Below are positions 17,542 to 29,100 of a stretch of DNA of 64,000 nucleotides, one piece after another. Origin of the DNA: JACJYM01 sp965230495 (lineage in GTDB: Bacteria > Bacteroidota > Bacteroidia > Chitinophagales > Saprospiraceae); assembly GCA_965230495.1 (NCBI GenBank), contig OZ246004.1, positions 496,001-560,000 of the forward strand. The letters run 5' to 3'. The number at the start of each line of letters is the position of its first letter. Positions within the stretch are counted from its first letter, which is position 1. Position numbers and translations under genes: made by a program. The notes beneath the pieces are model-generated. The model made no database searches and was not told the DNA's origin. It saw only the letters and a program-made list of their open reading frames with translations.

Positions 17542-19455
17542 ATGACTTCGTTAAGAATCATTATTGTAAATTATAATGTTAGACATTTCTTGGCAAAATG
17601 TCTGGATTCAATTATGTCTTCTGATCTGGGAGCGTATAAGATAGAGGTTTATGTAGTCGATAATAACTCTGTAGATGGTAGCCAATCGTTTATCAAGGAA
17701 AACTATCCTTGGGTTACTTTTATCGAAAACAAAGAAAATGTGGGCTTTGCAGTGGCTAACAATCAAGCTTTAGAAGAAGCTTCAACAGATTATGTATTAT
17801 TGCTAAATCCTGATACAATTTTAGCAAAGGACACATTAAGAAAGAGTATAGAGAGCTTAGAATTAGATAGTAAAATAGGAGCCTTAGGAGTTAAAATGGT
17901 GGATGGTAGAGGGGAGTTTCTTCCTGAATCGAAAAGAGCAATTCCAACAGCATGGAATTCGTTTTGTAAATTATCAGGATTGTCGTCTTTATTTCCCAAG
18001 TCCAGATGGTTTTCGGGATACAATCTTGGATATTTGGCGGAAAACGAAAACAATAATGTTGATGTTTTATGTGGAGCATATATGATGATGCCTACTAAAG
18101 TTATTGAAGAGGTAGGGGCATTAGACGAAAGATTTTTCATGTATGCTGAGGATATTGATCTCTCAAAGCGAATAAAGGAAGCTGGCTATAAGGTTTTTTA
18201 TTTGTCGGATACCCAGATTATTCATTATAAAGGAGAATCTACAAAAAAGGCATCAGCAAATTATGTCAAAGTCTTTTATGGGGCAATGTACCAATATGTT
18301 GAAAAACACTACAGCGAAGGTGGACAATATTTCAGAACATTTTTAAAATTAGGGATTATTGTTAGAGCATTCATAAGCCTATTAAAAAGATGGATTTTGC
18401 CTTGGGTATTTCCAATAATAGATACGGTAATAATGTTTGTTTTTCTATCCTTGTTTAAGGATTGGTGGGCAAGTTTTTATTTTGAAAATCCAAATTACTA
18501 CGAAAACTCTTATATCAATTATAATTTAATAATGTACTCTATCTTATGGGTTTTGTCTCTAAAGTTTGTAGGATGGTACAAAAAATTGGTGGGTGCGATA
18601 GGTGCAGTCGGAGGAATATTTTTAGGAACACTCATAATCTTGTCTTTGTATGCTCTGATTCCGGAAATGTATCGAAGTAGTCGAACCATCATTTTAATTG
18701 GTAGTGGGATAAGTCTTACCACTGTGCTTGTAACTAGATGGTTGGCACATAGGTTGAAAATTATAAAAACAATTAATGAAAAGGATAAGAGAGTATTACT
18801 TGTAACCAGTAAAGCAAATATTGATAAATTCTCTGAAAACTATAAATCGAACAAAGTACTTGGGACTATTAATCCGATTTCGGGAGAAAGTGATAGTTTT
18901 TATTTAAACAATCTTGATAATTTAAAGTTTGTATGCCGAGATCTAAAAGTCGATGAAATAGCTTTTAATATTGACGATCTGGCAATGGAAAAAGCAATTA
19001 AAATAATGGAAGAGTTGCCTTCGGATATATCTTTTAAAATTGGAGGTGGAAGCCATATTGGGTTAATAGGTAGTAAAACCAATAATTCCGATCTCTATTC
19101 ACTGGAGGTAAAATATAATATACAAAATATGGTAGGTATTAGATCTAAAAGAATAGTAGATATATTGTTTTCGCTAGGATTTTTTGTTCTATCACCTTTA
19201 CGACTTTTGTTTAAGCAAAAAATCGATTTTGTAAAGGATGGATTTCATCTTTTAATTGGGAGCAAGACTTTAATAGGTTATGCCGGAGAATTATCCGATT
19301 ATGAATACCTACCCAAAATAAAATCAGGAGTTTTTCATTTAAGAAAAGGGCTAAATTCTGAAGTGACCATAAGAGATGTTAACTTTAATTATGCCAAAAA
19401 TTATTCTGCCTTAATGGATTTAAGGATTATTAAATATATACTTGTAAACAGTTAA
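17542..19455 (+). CDS. GT2 glycosyltransferase fused to a membrane and degenerate WcaJ-like module
   Basis: I choose the ATG at 17542, which starts 'MTSLRIIIVNYNVRHF'. The longer frame runs back into recR. Residues 1-235 are a rhamnosyltransferase-like GT2 domain ('VVDNNSVDGS', 'NVGFAVANNQAL', 'LLLNPDT', 'FFMYAEDIDLSKRIKEAGY'). Residues about 286-383 hold several membrane helices. A Rossmann-like segment follows (about 410-520). The C-terminal 105 residues resemble the ends of a polyprenyl sugar phosphotransferase: 'SKRIVDILFSLGFFVLSPLR', 'HLLIGSKTLIGYAG' and 'LPKIKSGVFHLRKGL'. They lack its catalytic middle. The protein probably adds a sugar to a lipid-linked glycan at the inner membrane. 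The gene lies 2 bases before the M20 hydrolase gene. Confidence 0.85.
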   Translation: MTSLRIIIVNYNVRHFLAKCLDSIMSSDLGAYKIEVYVVDNNSVDGSQSFIKENYPWVTFIENKENVGFAVANNQALEEASTDYVLLLNPDTILAKDTLRKSIESLELDSKIGALGVKMVDGRGEFLPESKRAIPTAWNSFCKLSGLSSLFPKSRWFSGYNLGYLAENENNNVDVLCGAYMMMPTKVIEEVGALDERFFMYAEDIDLSKRIKEAGYKVFYLSDTQIIHYKGESTKKASANYVKVFYGAMYQYVEKHYSEGGQYFRTFLKLGIIVRAFISLLKRWILPWVFPIIDTVIMFVFLSLFKDWWASFYFENPNYYENSYINYNLIMYSILWVLSLKFVGWYKKLVGAIGAVGGIFLGTLIILSLYALIPEMYRSSRTIILIGSGISLTTVLVTRWLAHRLKIIKTINEKDKRVLLVTSKANIDKFSENYKSNKVLGTINPISGESDSFYLNNLDNLKFVCRDLKVDEIAFNIDDLAMEKAIKIMEELPSDISFKIGGGSHIGLIGSKTNNSDLYSLEVKYNIQNMVGIRSKRIVDILFSLGFFVLSPLRLLFKQKIDFVKDGFHLLIGSKTLIGYAGELSDYEYLPKIKSGVFHLRKGLNSEVTIRDVNFNYAKNYSALMDLRIIKYILVNS

Positions 19456-19457
19456 AA

Positions 19458-20630
19458 ATGACCGTAGAAGATATTAAGTTGATGGCAAGTTCTATGGAAT
19501 CAGAACTCGTTGAAATTAGGAGACATTTGCATGCTCACCCAGAATTGTCCTATTGTGAAAAGGAAACTTCAGCTTTTATATCTAAGAAATTGACAAGTTA
19601 TGGTATTACACATGAGACTGACATAGGAGGCCATGGTGTAGTAGCAGAAATTGGAGAGGGAGAAGAAATGATTGCTTTACGGGCCGATATGGATGCCCTA
19701 CCCATTCAGGAAAAAAATGAGGTAGCTTATAAGTCCAGAAATAATGGAATTATGCATGCTTGCGGCCATGATGTTCATACTACTTGTTTATTAGGAGTAT
19801 CCAAGATCTTAAAATCATTCGAGCCTCAGTTGAAAAAGAGGGTTAGACTTATATTTCAACCGGCTGAAGAAAAACTACCGGGAGGAGCTAGTCTAATGAT
19901 TAAAGATGGGGTGTTGGAAGATCCCATCCCAACTTTTATTTTGGGCCAACATGTTCATCCTCCTTTAGAAGCGGGAAAAGTAGGTGTGAAATCAGGAATG
20001 TACATGGCTTCAGCAGATGAGATTTATCTTGAAGTAATAGGAAAGGGAGGCCACGGAGCATTGCCTCAAGATTGTAAAGATCCGGTTATTACAGCTGCAA
20101 ATATAATTGTTGCTCTACAACAGGTAGTTAGTAGACATGCCCCCCCTACAGTACCTACAGTGTTATCTTTTGGAAAAATAAATTCGATAGGAGGAGCAAC
20201 TAATGTTATTCCATATAGAGTTAAAATTGAGGGAACATTTCGAACGATGAATGAAGAATGGAGAGAAAAGGCACTTAGGTTAATTGAAAAAATAGCTAAG
20301 CAGACGGCCCAATCCCATGGACTTGAATGTGAAATTCATATTCCAAAGGGGTACCCATTCTTGAAAAATGATAAGAAATTGACCCCTTTGATTAAATCTA
20401 AAATGACAGAATACCTTGGTGTTGAGAATGTAGTTGATTTGCCTATTCGAATGACTGCCGAAGATTTCTCTTATTACTCGCATCACGTTCCGGCTTGCTT
20501 TTACAGACTAGGAACTGGTAATATCGAAAAGGGAATTACATCACCTGTACACACGGATACGTTTGATATTGATGAGGATGCACTGAGTACAGGAACGGGC
20601 TTAATGGCATGGCTGGCTATATCTGAGTAA
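19458..20630 (+). CDS. M20-family metallo-amidohydrolase (N-acyl amino acid / hippurate hydrolase type)
   Basis: The enzyme hydrolyses an amide bond of an N-acylated amino acid or a related conjugate, using two metal ions. Visible ligands and signatures are 'LRADMDALPIQE', 'MHACGHDVHTTCLLGV', 'FQPAEEKLPGGASLMI' (with the catalytic Glu pair) and 'LGQHVHP'. The insertion (lid) domain is seen from 'EVIGKGGHGALPQDCKDPVI'. 'MTAEDFSYYSHHVPACFYRL' and the final metal histidine in 'SPVHTDTFDIDEDAL' close the fold. The length of 390 is typical. There is no signal peptide, so it is cytosolic. The substrate is not determined. It sits directly behind the glycosyltransferase gene. Confidence 0.92.
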   Translation: MTVEDIKLMASSMESELVEIRRHLHAHPELSYCEKETSAFISKKLTSYGITHETDIGGHGVVAEIGEGEEMIALRADMDALPIQEKNEVAYKSRNNGIMHACGHDVHTTCLLGVSKILKSFEPQLKKRVRLIFQPAEEKLPGGASLMIKDGVLEDPIPTFILGQHVHPPLEAGKVGVKSGMYMASADEIYLEVIGKGGHGALPQDCKDPVITAANIIVALQQVVSRHAPPTVPTVLSFGKINSIGGATNVIPYRVKIEGTFRTMNEEWREKALRLIEKIAKQTAQSHGLECEIHIPKGYPFLKNDKKLTPLIKSKMTEYLGVENVVDLPIRMTAEDFSYYSHHVPACFYRLGTGNIEKGITSPVHTDTFDIDEDALSTGTGLMAWLAISE

Positions 20631-20760
20631 TAAGAGTAGTAATACCCTTACATTCACTTTTTTAGCGATTTATTTATTAAATATTATTTTAATATGTAAT
20701 TTCGTAATTGATTTTCCTCAAAACACCTCAAGATTAAGTTGAAAAGATAAAAAGAAATTT

Positions 20761-22038
20761 ATGCCAAAGATTTTAATAGTTGATGATGATAAGAGTATTA
20801 GACGTACACTAAGGGATATTCTTGAATTTGAGAAATACGAAGTGTTTGAATCAGGAGATGGATTAGATGCCTTGGTTCAAATAAAGCAATCAAAATTCGA
20901 TGTAATCATTCTTGATATAAAAATGCCCAAGATGGACGGAATGGAGGCCATCGATAGAATTCAGGATCTAAGCCCTGATACGCCGGTTGTAATGATTTCC
21001 GGCCATGGAAATATTGACACGGCAGTAGAAGCTGTGAAGAAGGGAGCATTTGACTTTATTCAGAAACCACCAGATTTAAATAGGTTACTAATAACGATTC
21101 GCAATGCAATGGATAAGTCAAGTCTTATCACTGAGAAAAAAGTATTGCAGAAGAAAGTACGAAAAACAAAAGTTCAAAATATTATTGGTGAATCTAAAGG
21201 AATTGTTCATGTAAAAGAAACTATTGAAAAGGTAGGACCTACTGATGCGAGAGTTTTAGTTACAGGTCCAAATGGATCTGGTAAAGAGTTAGTAGCTAGA
21301 TGGTTACACGAACATAGTGCGAGAAAGGAAAATGCGATTATTGAAGTTAATTGTGCGGCTATTCCTTCGGAATTGATAGAAAGCGAGCTTTTTGGTCATG
21401 AAAAAGGTTCCTTTACATCGGCTAATAAACAACGACTTGGTAAGTTTGAACTTGCTCATGGTGGTACACTTTTTCTCGATGAGATTGGAGATATGAGTTT
21501 GTCAGCTCAGGCCAAAGTATTAAGAGCGTTACAAGAGAATAAAATTACCAGAGTTGGAGGAGATAAAGATATTACCGTGGATGTGAGGGTGGTGGCTGCA
21601 ACGAATAAAGATCTTAGACAAGAAATACTTAAAGGTAAATTTCGAGAGGACTTATATCATAGGTTAGCAGTTATTATTATTGAGGTACCTGCTTTGAATG
21701 ACCGCAAAGATGATATTCCTATATTGGCTTCGCATTTTGTTAAGACCATTTGTCAAGAATATGGACAAAGTGCAAAGAAAATTGAATCAACGGCATTGAA
21801 AGCTCTTCAAAATATTAACTGGACAGGTAATATTAGAGAGCTCAGAAACGTTATTGAAAGGCTTATTATTTTAAGTAATAAAAGTATTACAAAACAAGAT
21901 GTAGAAAAATATGTTCCTTCTAAGGCGGTCGAATATAACAAATTGGAATCTTTGTTCGAGAAGTTTGACAACTTAGAAGAGTTAAAAAGATATGTGGCAT
22001 CTTCCTACGTGGAATATAAACAACTAATAAAAATTTAG
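20761..22038 (+). CDS. NtrC-like response regulator with AAA+ domain, no Fis-type HTH seen
   Basis: The receiver domain (1-120) carries the phosphoacceptor Asp52 in 'VIILDIKMPKMDG' and the lysine in 'DFIQKPPD'. The AAA+ domain (about 142-370) has Walker A 'GPNGSGKELVA' (about 168), 'ESELFGHEKGSFTSA' where GAFTGA is expected (216-221 read GSFTSA), Walker B 'GGTLFLDEIGD' and the R-finger region 'GKFREDLYHRL'. The protein stops at 425 residues with 'LEELKRYVASSYVEYKQLIKI'. It shows no recognisable C-terminal helix-turn-helix. It may regulate through protein contact, or through sigma-54 at low efficiency. No sensor kinase is adjacent. The LOG gene follows 2 bases later. Confidence 0.88.
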   Translation: MPKILIVDDDKSIRRTLRDILEFEKYEVFESGDGLDALVQIKQSKFDVIILDIKMPKMDGMEAIDRIQDLSPDTPVVMISGHGNIDTAVEAVKKGAFDFIQKPPDLNRLLITIRNAMDKSSLITEKKVLQKKVRKTKVQNIIGESKGIVHVKETIEKVGPTDARVLVTGPNGSGKELVARWLHEHSARKENAIIEVNCAAIPSELIESELFGHEKGSFTSANKQRLGKFELAHGGTLFLDEIGDMSLSAQAKVLRALQENKITRVGGDKDITVDVRVVAATNKDLRQEILKGKFREDLYHRLAVIIIEVPALNDRKDDIPILASHFVKTICQEYGQSAKKIESTALKALQNINWTGNIRELRNVIERLIILSNKSITKQDVEKYVPSKAVEYNKLESLFEKFDNLEELKRYVASSYVEYKQLIKI

Positions 22039-22040
22039 AA

Positions 22041-22766
22041 ATGGAATCTAACGGAAAAATACTTCAGACCAAAACAAGGAGAAAGTGGAGCGAAATAAAA
22101 GGAGAGAACTCTTGGACAATGTTCAAAGTTATTGCCGAGTTGGTAGATGGTTTTGAAGTGTTAAATAAATTGGGACCCTGTATTTCTATTTTTGGATCGG
22201 CAAGAACAAAACCGGATCACAAATATTATAAATTGGCTACGGAAGTAGCTCGGAGATTGTCTGAAGAAGGATTTGGTATTATAACAGGAGGTGGCCCTGG
22301 TATTATGGAAGCAGGTAATAAAGGAGCTTATCTACATGGAGGGTTATCAGTTGGACTTAATATTGATTTACCTTTTGAACAAAACCATAATCCTTATATC
22401 GATCCTGATAAAAATTTGGATCATCGATACTTTTTTATTAGGAAGGTCATGTTTGTAAAATATGCTCAGGCTTTCGTAGTAATGCCGGGTGGATTTGGAA
22501 CATTAGACGAGCTGTTTGAACTTTTGACTTTGATACAAACCAAAAAGATTTCGAAAGTTCCTGTGATTTTAATGGGTACGGAGTTTTGGAATGGACTTAA
22601 AGATTGGATTGTAGAAGTCATGCTTGAAAAGGAAAATAATATTAGCCCTAAGGACCTAGATTTGCTTCCCATAACTGATGACGTAGACGAGGTAGTAAGA
22701 TTTATCACGGATTATTATTCTGATGATGCTGAATCTCACGAGTTAAAGCCTAACTATAAGCTTTAA
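22041..22766 (+). CDS. LOG-family (TIGR00730) Rossmann-fold protein, possible nucleotide phosphoribohydrolase
   Basis: The 241 residues carry the two LOG signatures: 'GGGPGIMEAGNKGAYLHGG' (nucleotide binding) and 'MPGGFGTLDELFELLTLIQT' (PGGxGTxxE with catalytic Glu). The N-terminal extension (about 45 residues) resembles that of the longer bacterial branch, in which the members studied cleave nucleoside 5'-monophosphates such as cytokinin or purine nucleotides. The 'ISIFGSARTKPDHKYY' opening strand is typical. It sits 2 bases behind the response-regulator gene and ends 49 bases before a convergent gene. The physiological substrate is unknown. Confidence 0.9.
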   Translation: MESNGKILQTKTRRKWSEIKGENSWTMFKVIAELVDGFEVLNKLGPCISIFGSARTKPDHKYYKLATEVARRLSEEGFGIITGGGPGIMEAGNKGAYLHGGLSVGLNIDLPFEQNHNPYIDPDKNLDHRYFFIRKVMFVKYAQAFVVMPGGFGTLDELFELLTLIQTKKISKVPVILMGTEFWNGLKDWIVEVMLEKENNISPKDLDLLPITDDVDEVVRFITDYYSDDAESHELKPNYKL

Positions 22767-22815
22767 ACAACTTTAATTTTTCTGGAAGGCAATCGAGTAA
22801 TTAGAGTTTATAGAT

Positions 22816-25800
22816 CTAATTATTTACTTCATAAAGCTCTATAATATCATTGTTATTTGCAATAAGAAGTCCTTTTTTTCTTGCCACTATTTTTATTGGT
22901 TCAACAGCTTTTACATTTTTAGAAAGAATCAAGCCTGTGTTTTGTACTTTGTATTGAGGAACAAATGTTCCGTCGCTATTGCCTAGTAATAATAGTCCTT
23001 TTCCTCCGTCATATGCCGGAGTTTCAGGTTCAGTATTATGAATATTTCCAGAAGCCAGTATATCTAAGAGATTATCACCATTGAAATCATCAACTTGTAC
23101 ATTAAGAATCGGTGACCACTGTGATTCAAAACAAAGTGGTTTTACAACAAAGTTTAGATTTCCTTCATTAATAACAAGTGCAGAAGAAAAGAAATTAACT
23201 TCTTTTCTGTTAGCTTTTTGGATATTCTCTTTTCCCAAAATCTGATCGACAGAAGAAGTAGCAAAACCGGTATAAGTAGGAAATTTCTCACTTATAAATG
23301 GCATTTGTTCTGAGGAGCATTCCTTACCTCTTACAGGAACAATCTTATCTTTATAATGCTTTGTCAATACTATATCCAAAGTGCCTGATTCATCGAAATC
23401 TGAAGCCAGAACACCAAGAGGCTTGGAGGCACTGGGATGAAACTTATTGTTCTCACCAATATTTCCTAATACGAAATCAAGATCTCCATCCGCATCCATA
23501 TCAAATGCCTTAATGCATTGCCACCAACCAGATAAAGAATCCAGTGAAGCAATTTGTTTTTTTTCATAATGACCTTTGTCATTGATCAATAATTTAGGAG
23601 AAGACCATTCTCCTACAACTATGAGATCTAAATCATTATCGGCATCGATATCAATAGGAGTGATATCGGTAACCATTCCATCTAGTTCATTTTTAATAGT
23701 AGATGAAGTTACATTTTTGAAAACGCCCTTATTGTTTTGAAGGAAATAAGACTCTGAATCAAGAGGATATTTTCCTGGCATATTTCGACCACCAACTATT
23801 AAATCAAGATCGCCGTCAAGATCATAGTCCAAGGGCTTCACAGACTTTGTGCTAGAGGATATTTTAGGCAATGCATCTTGTTTATATGAAAAATTTCCTG
23901 TTCCATCATTGAGATATAGTCTATCCTGACACATGTTTTCATTGTGCACATCACCACCACCACCTGAAGCTACATATAAGTCTAAATCCCCATCCTGATC
24001 GGCATCGAAGAATAATGAACCTAAATCTTCATAATTTGCATGAATAGAGAAATCATTTTCGGAAGGCTGGAATTGACCATAATGCTGCTTATATATTTTT
24101 CCCGCTTGTCCTTTAGCACCACCAATATAAAAATCTTCAAATCCATCATTATCAACATCTGCAACTGAAATACAAGGTCCCATTGTCGAATATTTATGGG
24201 GTAGTAGGACTTCCTTTCTAAAGTCATCAAACTCGTTTTCTTGATGTTTGAAAGGTGGAGTTATACGATTTGAAATAGAGGAGAAGATGTATTCGTTTTC
24301 AGCCACGTGAATGTTTTGCTTTTTTACTTTGGCCAAATCTATTTCGTGTAATTTTTTGGTATCTAGGTTTTTAAGTACAGTTTTAGTACCATCGATCCAA
24401 AAGATTTCTAAACTATCAACCTGTTGATTATCTCCAAGCCCAAAGTGAACGATGGGTTCTACGTAGGAAAAATATCCTCTGGTAAAAAAATGATCATTAC
24501 GTTGACTTTTTCCATTGTGATGTATTACAAATTTAGCATTAGTATGTGAGCAAATATTACCATTATTTACAAGCTTAAATCGTATAAAATTACTGTTAGA
24601 GTTGTTTCTTAAGAGTGTTGCTGTTTCTCCCAGATTATTAATTACCATATCTAAGTCCCCATCATTGTCTAAATCCCCATATGCTGCACCATTAGAAAAT
24701 GAAGGTGACATATTTGACCAACTAGATTTTTCTTGAAATTTTTCTCCATTTATGTTCTTATAAACCTTATTGAACAAAGGAGTACGATCCAGAATAGTAT
24801 CTGCAATGGCAAATGCGTCAGGGTGTGTAATGCTACCCAAGCTATCTATTAAGATCTTAGCTTTTATTTGGAAATCGTTATTCTTAGTATCCTTATAGTA
24901 GCCATTGGAGATATAGTAGTCTTTCAAACCATCGTTGTCGATATCAAAAATTAAGGATGACCAACTCCATCCTGTTTGACTAATTCCTAATTGTTTTCCT
25001 ATTTCTGAAAAATGGCCTTCGCCAACACCAATTTGAAAAGTGTTAAACATGTATTGATCGTTAAACCCCATAGAGTTTTTTAAGAACCTAAATTGCTCAA
25101 CATCCATGGATTCCATTAAAACTTTGTTTCTTACGTGATCACTTGGCGTCATGTCCACCGTTGCAATATCCAGTATCCCATCATTATTGAAATCTGAAGC
25201 ATCAGTTCCCATGGAGAAAAAAGAAGTTTGAGTAATAAATGCTTTGGACATATCCTTAAAACTCCCGTTCTTTTGATTGATGAAGTAATAGTCGGGCAGG
25301 AGATAATCATTGGCTATATAAATGTCTATCCAACCGTCATCATTAAAATCCTGTGTCAAAATACCAAGGCCAAAATTAGGAACTTGAACACCGCTTATCT
25401 TGCTTATATCAGTAAACTTATTGCCATCATTCCTAAATAATTTTACAGAAATATTTGCTTTGTCTTCAATAGATAAATTCCTTATTCTTTCAAACCAGGT
25501 TTCAGAATTTTTAAAATTGGAATTGTTTGTTACCACTACATCTAAATCTCCATCATTGTCCATGTCAAAGAAAGAGGATTGTAAAGAATTGGCAGTATCC
25601 GCCAAACCATATTCTTCTGCACTTTCCGTAAATGTTAGATCTTTATTGTTAATCCAAAGTTCGTTTTGAAATAATTTAGGATTATTCGATGGACCGCCAT
25701 AGCATATGTAAATATCTAACCACCCATCATCGTTAATATCTACCAGACTTACACCATTTGCCCACTTTTTACTATTCTGACGTAACGCATTCTGACTTAT

Positions 25801-26123
25801 GTCCTTAAAAACAAAATCCCCCTTGTTTTGGTATAATTTATTGTTAACATCATTTCCGGTTAGAAAGACATCGGATAGGCCATCATTATTAAAGTCACCA
25901 ATAGCGACACCACCTCCGTTATAAAAATAATCATAGATAAAATATTTCTGTCGGGACTTTCAAATATTTCATTCTTAAAATGAATGGAACTATGCTAAGG
26001 GGCTATTGTCTCTAGTTTATATTTACCATCAGTAGTTGAGGTATTGATTTGGCTTTCTTCTTTACAAGAAAGGAATAATAATGGTATAATTAAGAAAATA
26101 AATCTTTGTTTGGTATGTATGAT
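22816..26123 (-). pseudogene. VCBS/ASPIC-UnbV lipoprotein paralogue broken near its 5' end
   Basis: The long open frame 22816-25605 starts only with a TTG inside a VCBS repeat. Homology to the neighbouring 1107-residue paralogue continues upstream to base 25957 in the same frame ('YDYFYNGGGVAIGDFNNDGL'). It then continues in another frame after a one-base loss in the A run at 25939-25942: 'HSSIHFKNEIFESPDRNI'. Next comes an in-frame amber codon at 25995-25997. Before that is a lipoprotein signal ('QRFIFLIIPLLFLSC') with no ATG, only ATC/ATA codons at 26118-26123. The remaining repeats and the ASPIC/UnbV domain (about 24330-24620) are intact. It abuts the paralogue's stop codon. It is either a young pseudogene or an assembly artefact at a tandem duplication. 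Confidence 0.75.
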
Positions 26124-29100
26124 TAATTACCTAATTTTATATATAAATCCATTATGTCGTTATTGTTAGCTACCAAAATACCTTTTTGCTTGGATCCTAA
26201 CGTTATGCTTTCAATGGCTTTTACATTTTTGTTCATATACAAGCCTGACTTAGTAATATCCAAGGAAGTTGTGAACGAACCATCTCCATTGCCTTTCAAG
26301 TATAAACCTTTTCCAGCATCATATGAAGGCGTCTCTGGTTCTGTGTCAAAAATGTTTCCTCCCAAAACTAAGTCAGGATTTCCATCGTTGTTATAATCTT
26401 CAACAATGATGTCAAGTATAGGGAATAATTGAGCTTCCATAGGAAGTTTTGAAATCTTGAAATTACCATTACCTTCATTTATAACGGTTACTGATGAGAA
26501 AGTTTGAACCTGCTTTTTATGGGCATCTTCGATTTTGTCCTTTCCTAATATTTCGTCTACTGAGGAAGAAGCAAAACCTACATATGTTGGAAACTTCTCA
26601 CTTATAAATGGCATTTGTTCTGAGGAGCATTCTTTACCTCTTACAGGGACGACTTTATCTTTGTAATGTTTAGTCAAGACTATATCTAAAGATCCCGAGT
26701 CATCAAAATCAGAGGCGAGTACACCTAATGGTTTTTTAACACTAGGTTGGAATTTGTTGTTTTCTCCTAAATTACCCATTACAAAATCAGAATCACCATC
26801 ACCATCTAAGTCCAGTACTCTTACTGATTGCCACCATCCGGAGTGATTCTCAAAACTACTTGTTTCTAACAGGGAAAATATACCATTTTCATTGATAAAT
26901 ATTTTTGGTTCTGACCATTCACCCACAACGATCAGGTCATGATCTTTATCGCCGTCGTAATCAAATGCAACAGCATCAGTCACCATTCCAGGTAGTTGTG
27001 ATTGAAACTCTTTTGTCATTTTATCATCAAAAAAGCCATTATTGTTTTCTAGCAAATAGGATTGAGCTCGTAGTGGATACTTTCCCGGATTATTCCTTCC
27101 TCCAACAAATAAATCAGTGTCCCCGTCCAAGTCATAGTCAATTGGAATAATAACTTTTGTGCTTGATTTGATATCAGGTAGATTACCAATGGCAGGTTTT
27201 AGAGCTCCCGTTCCGTTATTAATATATAATCTGTCTTGGCAATATCCCAAGTTGTCCTTTACATCGCCACCGCCACCAGAGGCTACATATAAATCAAGAT
27301 CTGAATCATTATCTACATCTACAAACAAAGCTCCTAAGTCTTCAAACATTTCATCCTTTTCAAAGTATGGGTTGCCAAAAGGAGCAAATTTTTGGCCAGC
27401 TTGTAAAAATAGCTGTGCAGGTTTGCGTTGAGAGCCGCCAAGATAAAAATCATCAAATCCATCTCCGTTAACATCTCCAACGGCAAGGCAAGGACCTAAA
27501 ACAGAATATTTGTGAGGAAGAAGAATTTCATCCTTGAAATCATCAAATATGTTTTCTAAATGGAGAACATTGAAGTTTGAAATTCTTTGAGTTATATCTG
27601 CAAATTCAACTTTATTAAATTCTTTAATATATTCTTTCTTTTGACTAGCTTTTTTGTCAATAGTGATAAGTTGGTTTACTTCAACCTTATTTAGAACAGT
27701 TTGTGTTCTATCAGGCCAGACGATTTTGACACTATCCAATACTTCTGTGTTTCCAAGCCCAAAATGTGCAATAGGCTCCATACTCGACTGATAACCTCTA
27801 GTGAAAGAATAGTCACACCTTTGGATTTGATCTCCTGAATAAACATAAATTTGAGAATACAAAACTGAATTAATTTTTCCTCCTTCAGTAAGTTTTACCC
27901 TTAAATACTTATTTCCTTGACTTCTATTTTCTAGAATACTAGCCTCCATACCAAGATTATTAACTACCATATCTAAGTCGCCGTCATTATCCAAATCACC
28001 ATAAGCTACACCATTTGAAAAAGAAGGAGACATATCTGTCCAATCAGAAGACACATCATCGAATTTTCCGTATCTATTGTTTTGGTAGATGGCATTTTTT
28101 ACTGGATTTTGTTCCAGTTTGTCTGCTAGTTGGTTGAAAATATCCTCATTATAAGTTCCTAAGCTATCACTATATTTTTTTGATAAAAGACGGAAGTCAT
28201 TATTCTTAGTATCTTTAAAATATCCGTTTGATATATAGTAGTCTTTATAGCCATCATTGTCGAGATCAAGAAATAATGCGGCCCAACTCCAATCTGTTTG
28301 TGAGACACCCATAAATTTACCTACTTCGGAATATCCACCATTACCTACTCCCAAATGCAAAGTGTTGAACATGTATTGGTCATTAAACTTCATTTTGTAT
28401 TTAAGAAATCTAAACCTTTCAACATCCATAGATTCCATTAAGACTTTATTTCTGATATGATCACTTGGTGTCATATCAACAACGCCTAAATCCAATATAC
28501 CATCGTTATTAATATCCGCAGCATCCGACCCCATAGAGTAAAAGGAAGTATGAGAAAATAGACTTGGAGCTTTATCTGAAAAAATTCCATTATTGTTCAA
28601 GTAGCAATAATCTGGAACAAAATAATCGTTGGCTACATATACGTCAAGCCATCCATCATCATTAATATCAAAAATGGATAAGCCCAAATTGAATCCAGAA
28701 TGTACTACGCCACTTTGTCTACTAACATCAATAAAAATGCTGTCGTCATTCCTATAGAGCTTGCTAATTGAGTTTCGTCTTTCAGAGGTAGGAGCTTGTC
28801 TAAGAGCGGTCATCCATCCAGCCATATCTCCTTTAAAGTTGGTATGAGTATTAAGCCATACATCCAAGTCTCCATCATTATCATAGTCAAAAAAACCTGC
28901 TTGAATTGTTCTGGATTTATCATCTAATCCTAACGAGGAAGCTTTATTCGAAAAAGTTAAATCTCCATTATTTATATATACATCATTGGATAATTTCACA
29001 GGATCATTCTCCGGTCCTGCATTACAGACATATATGTCGAGCCATCCATCGTTATTAATGTCAACAAAATTGGACCCAGTAGACCATTTATTCATTTGTA

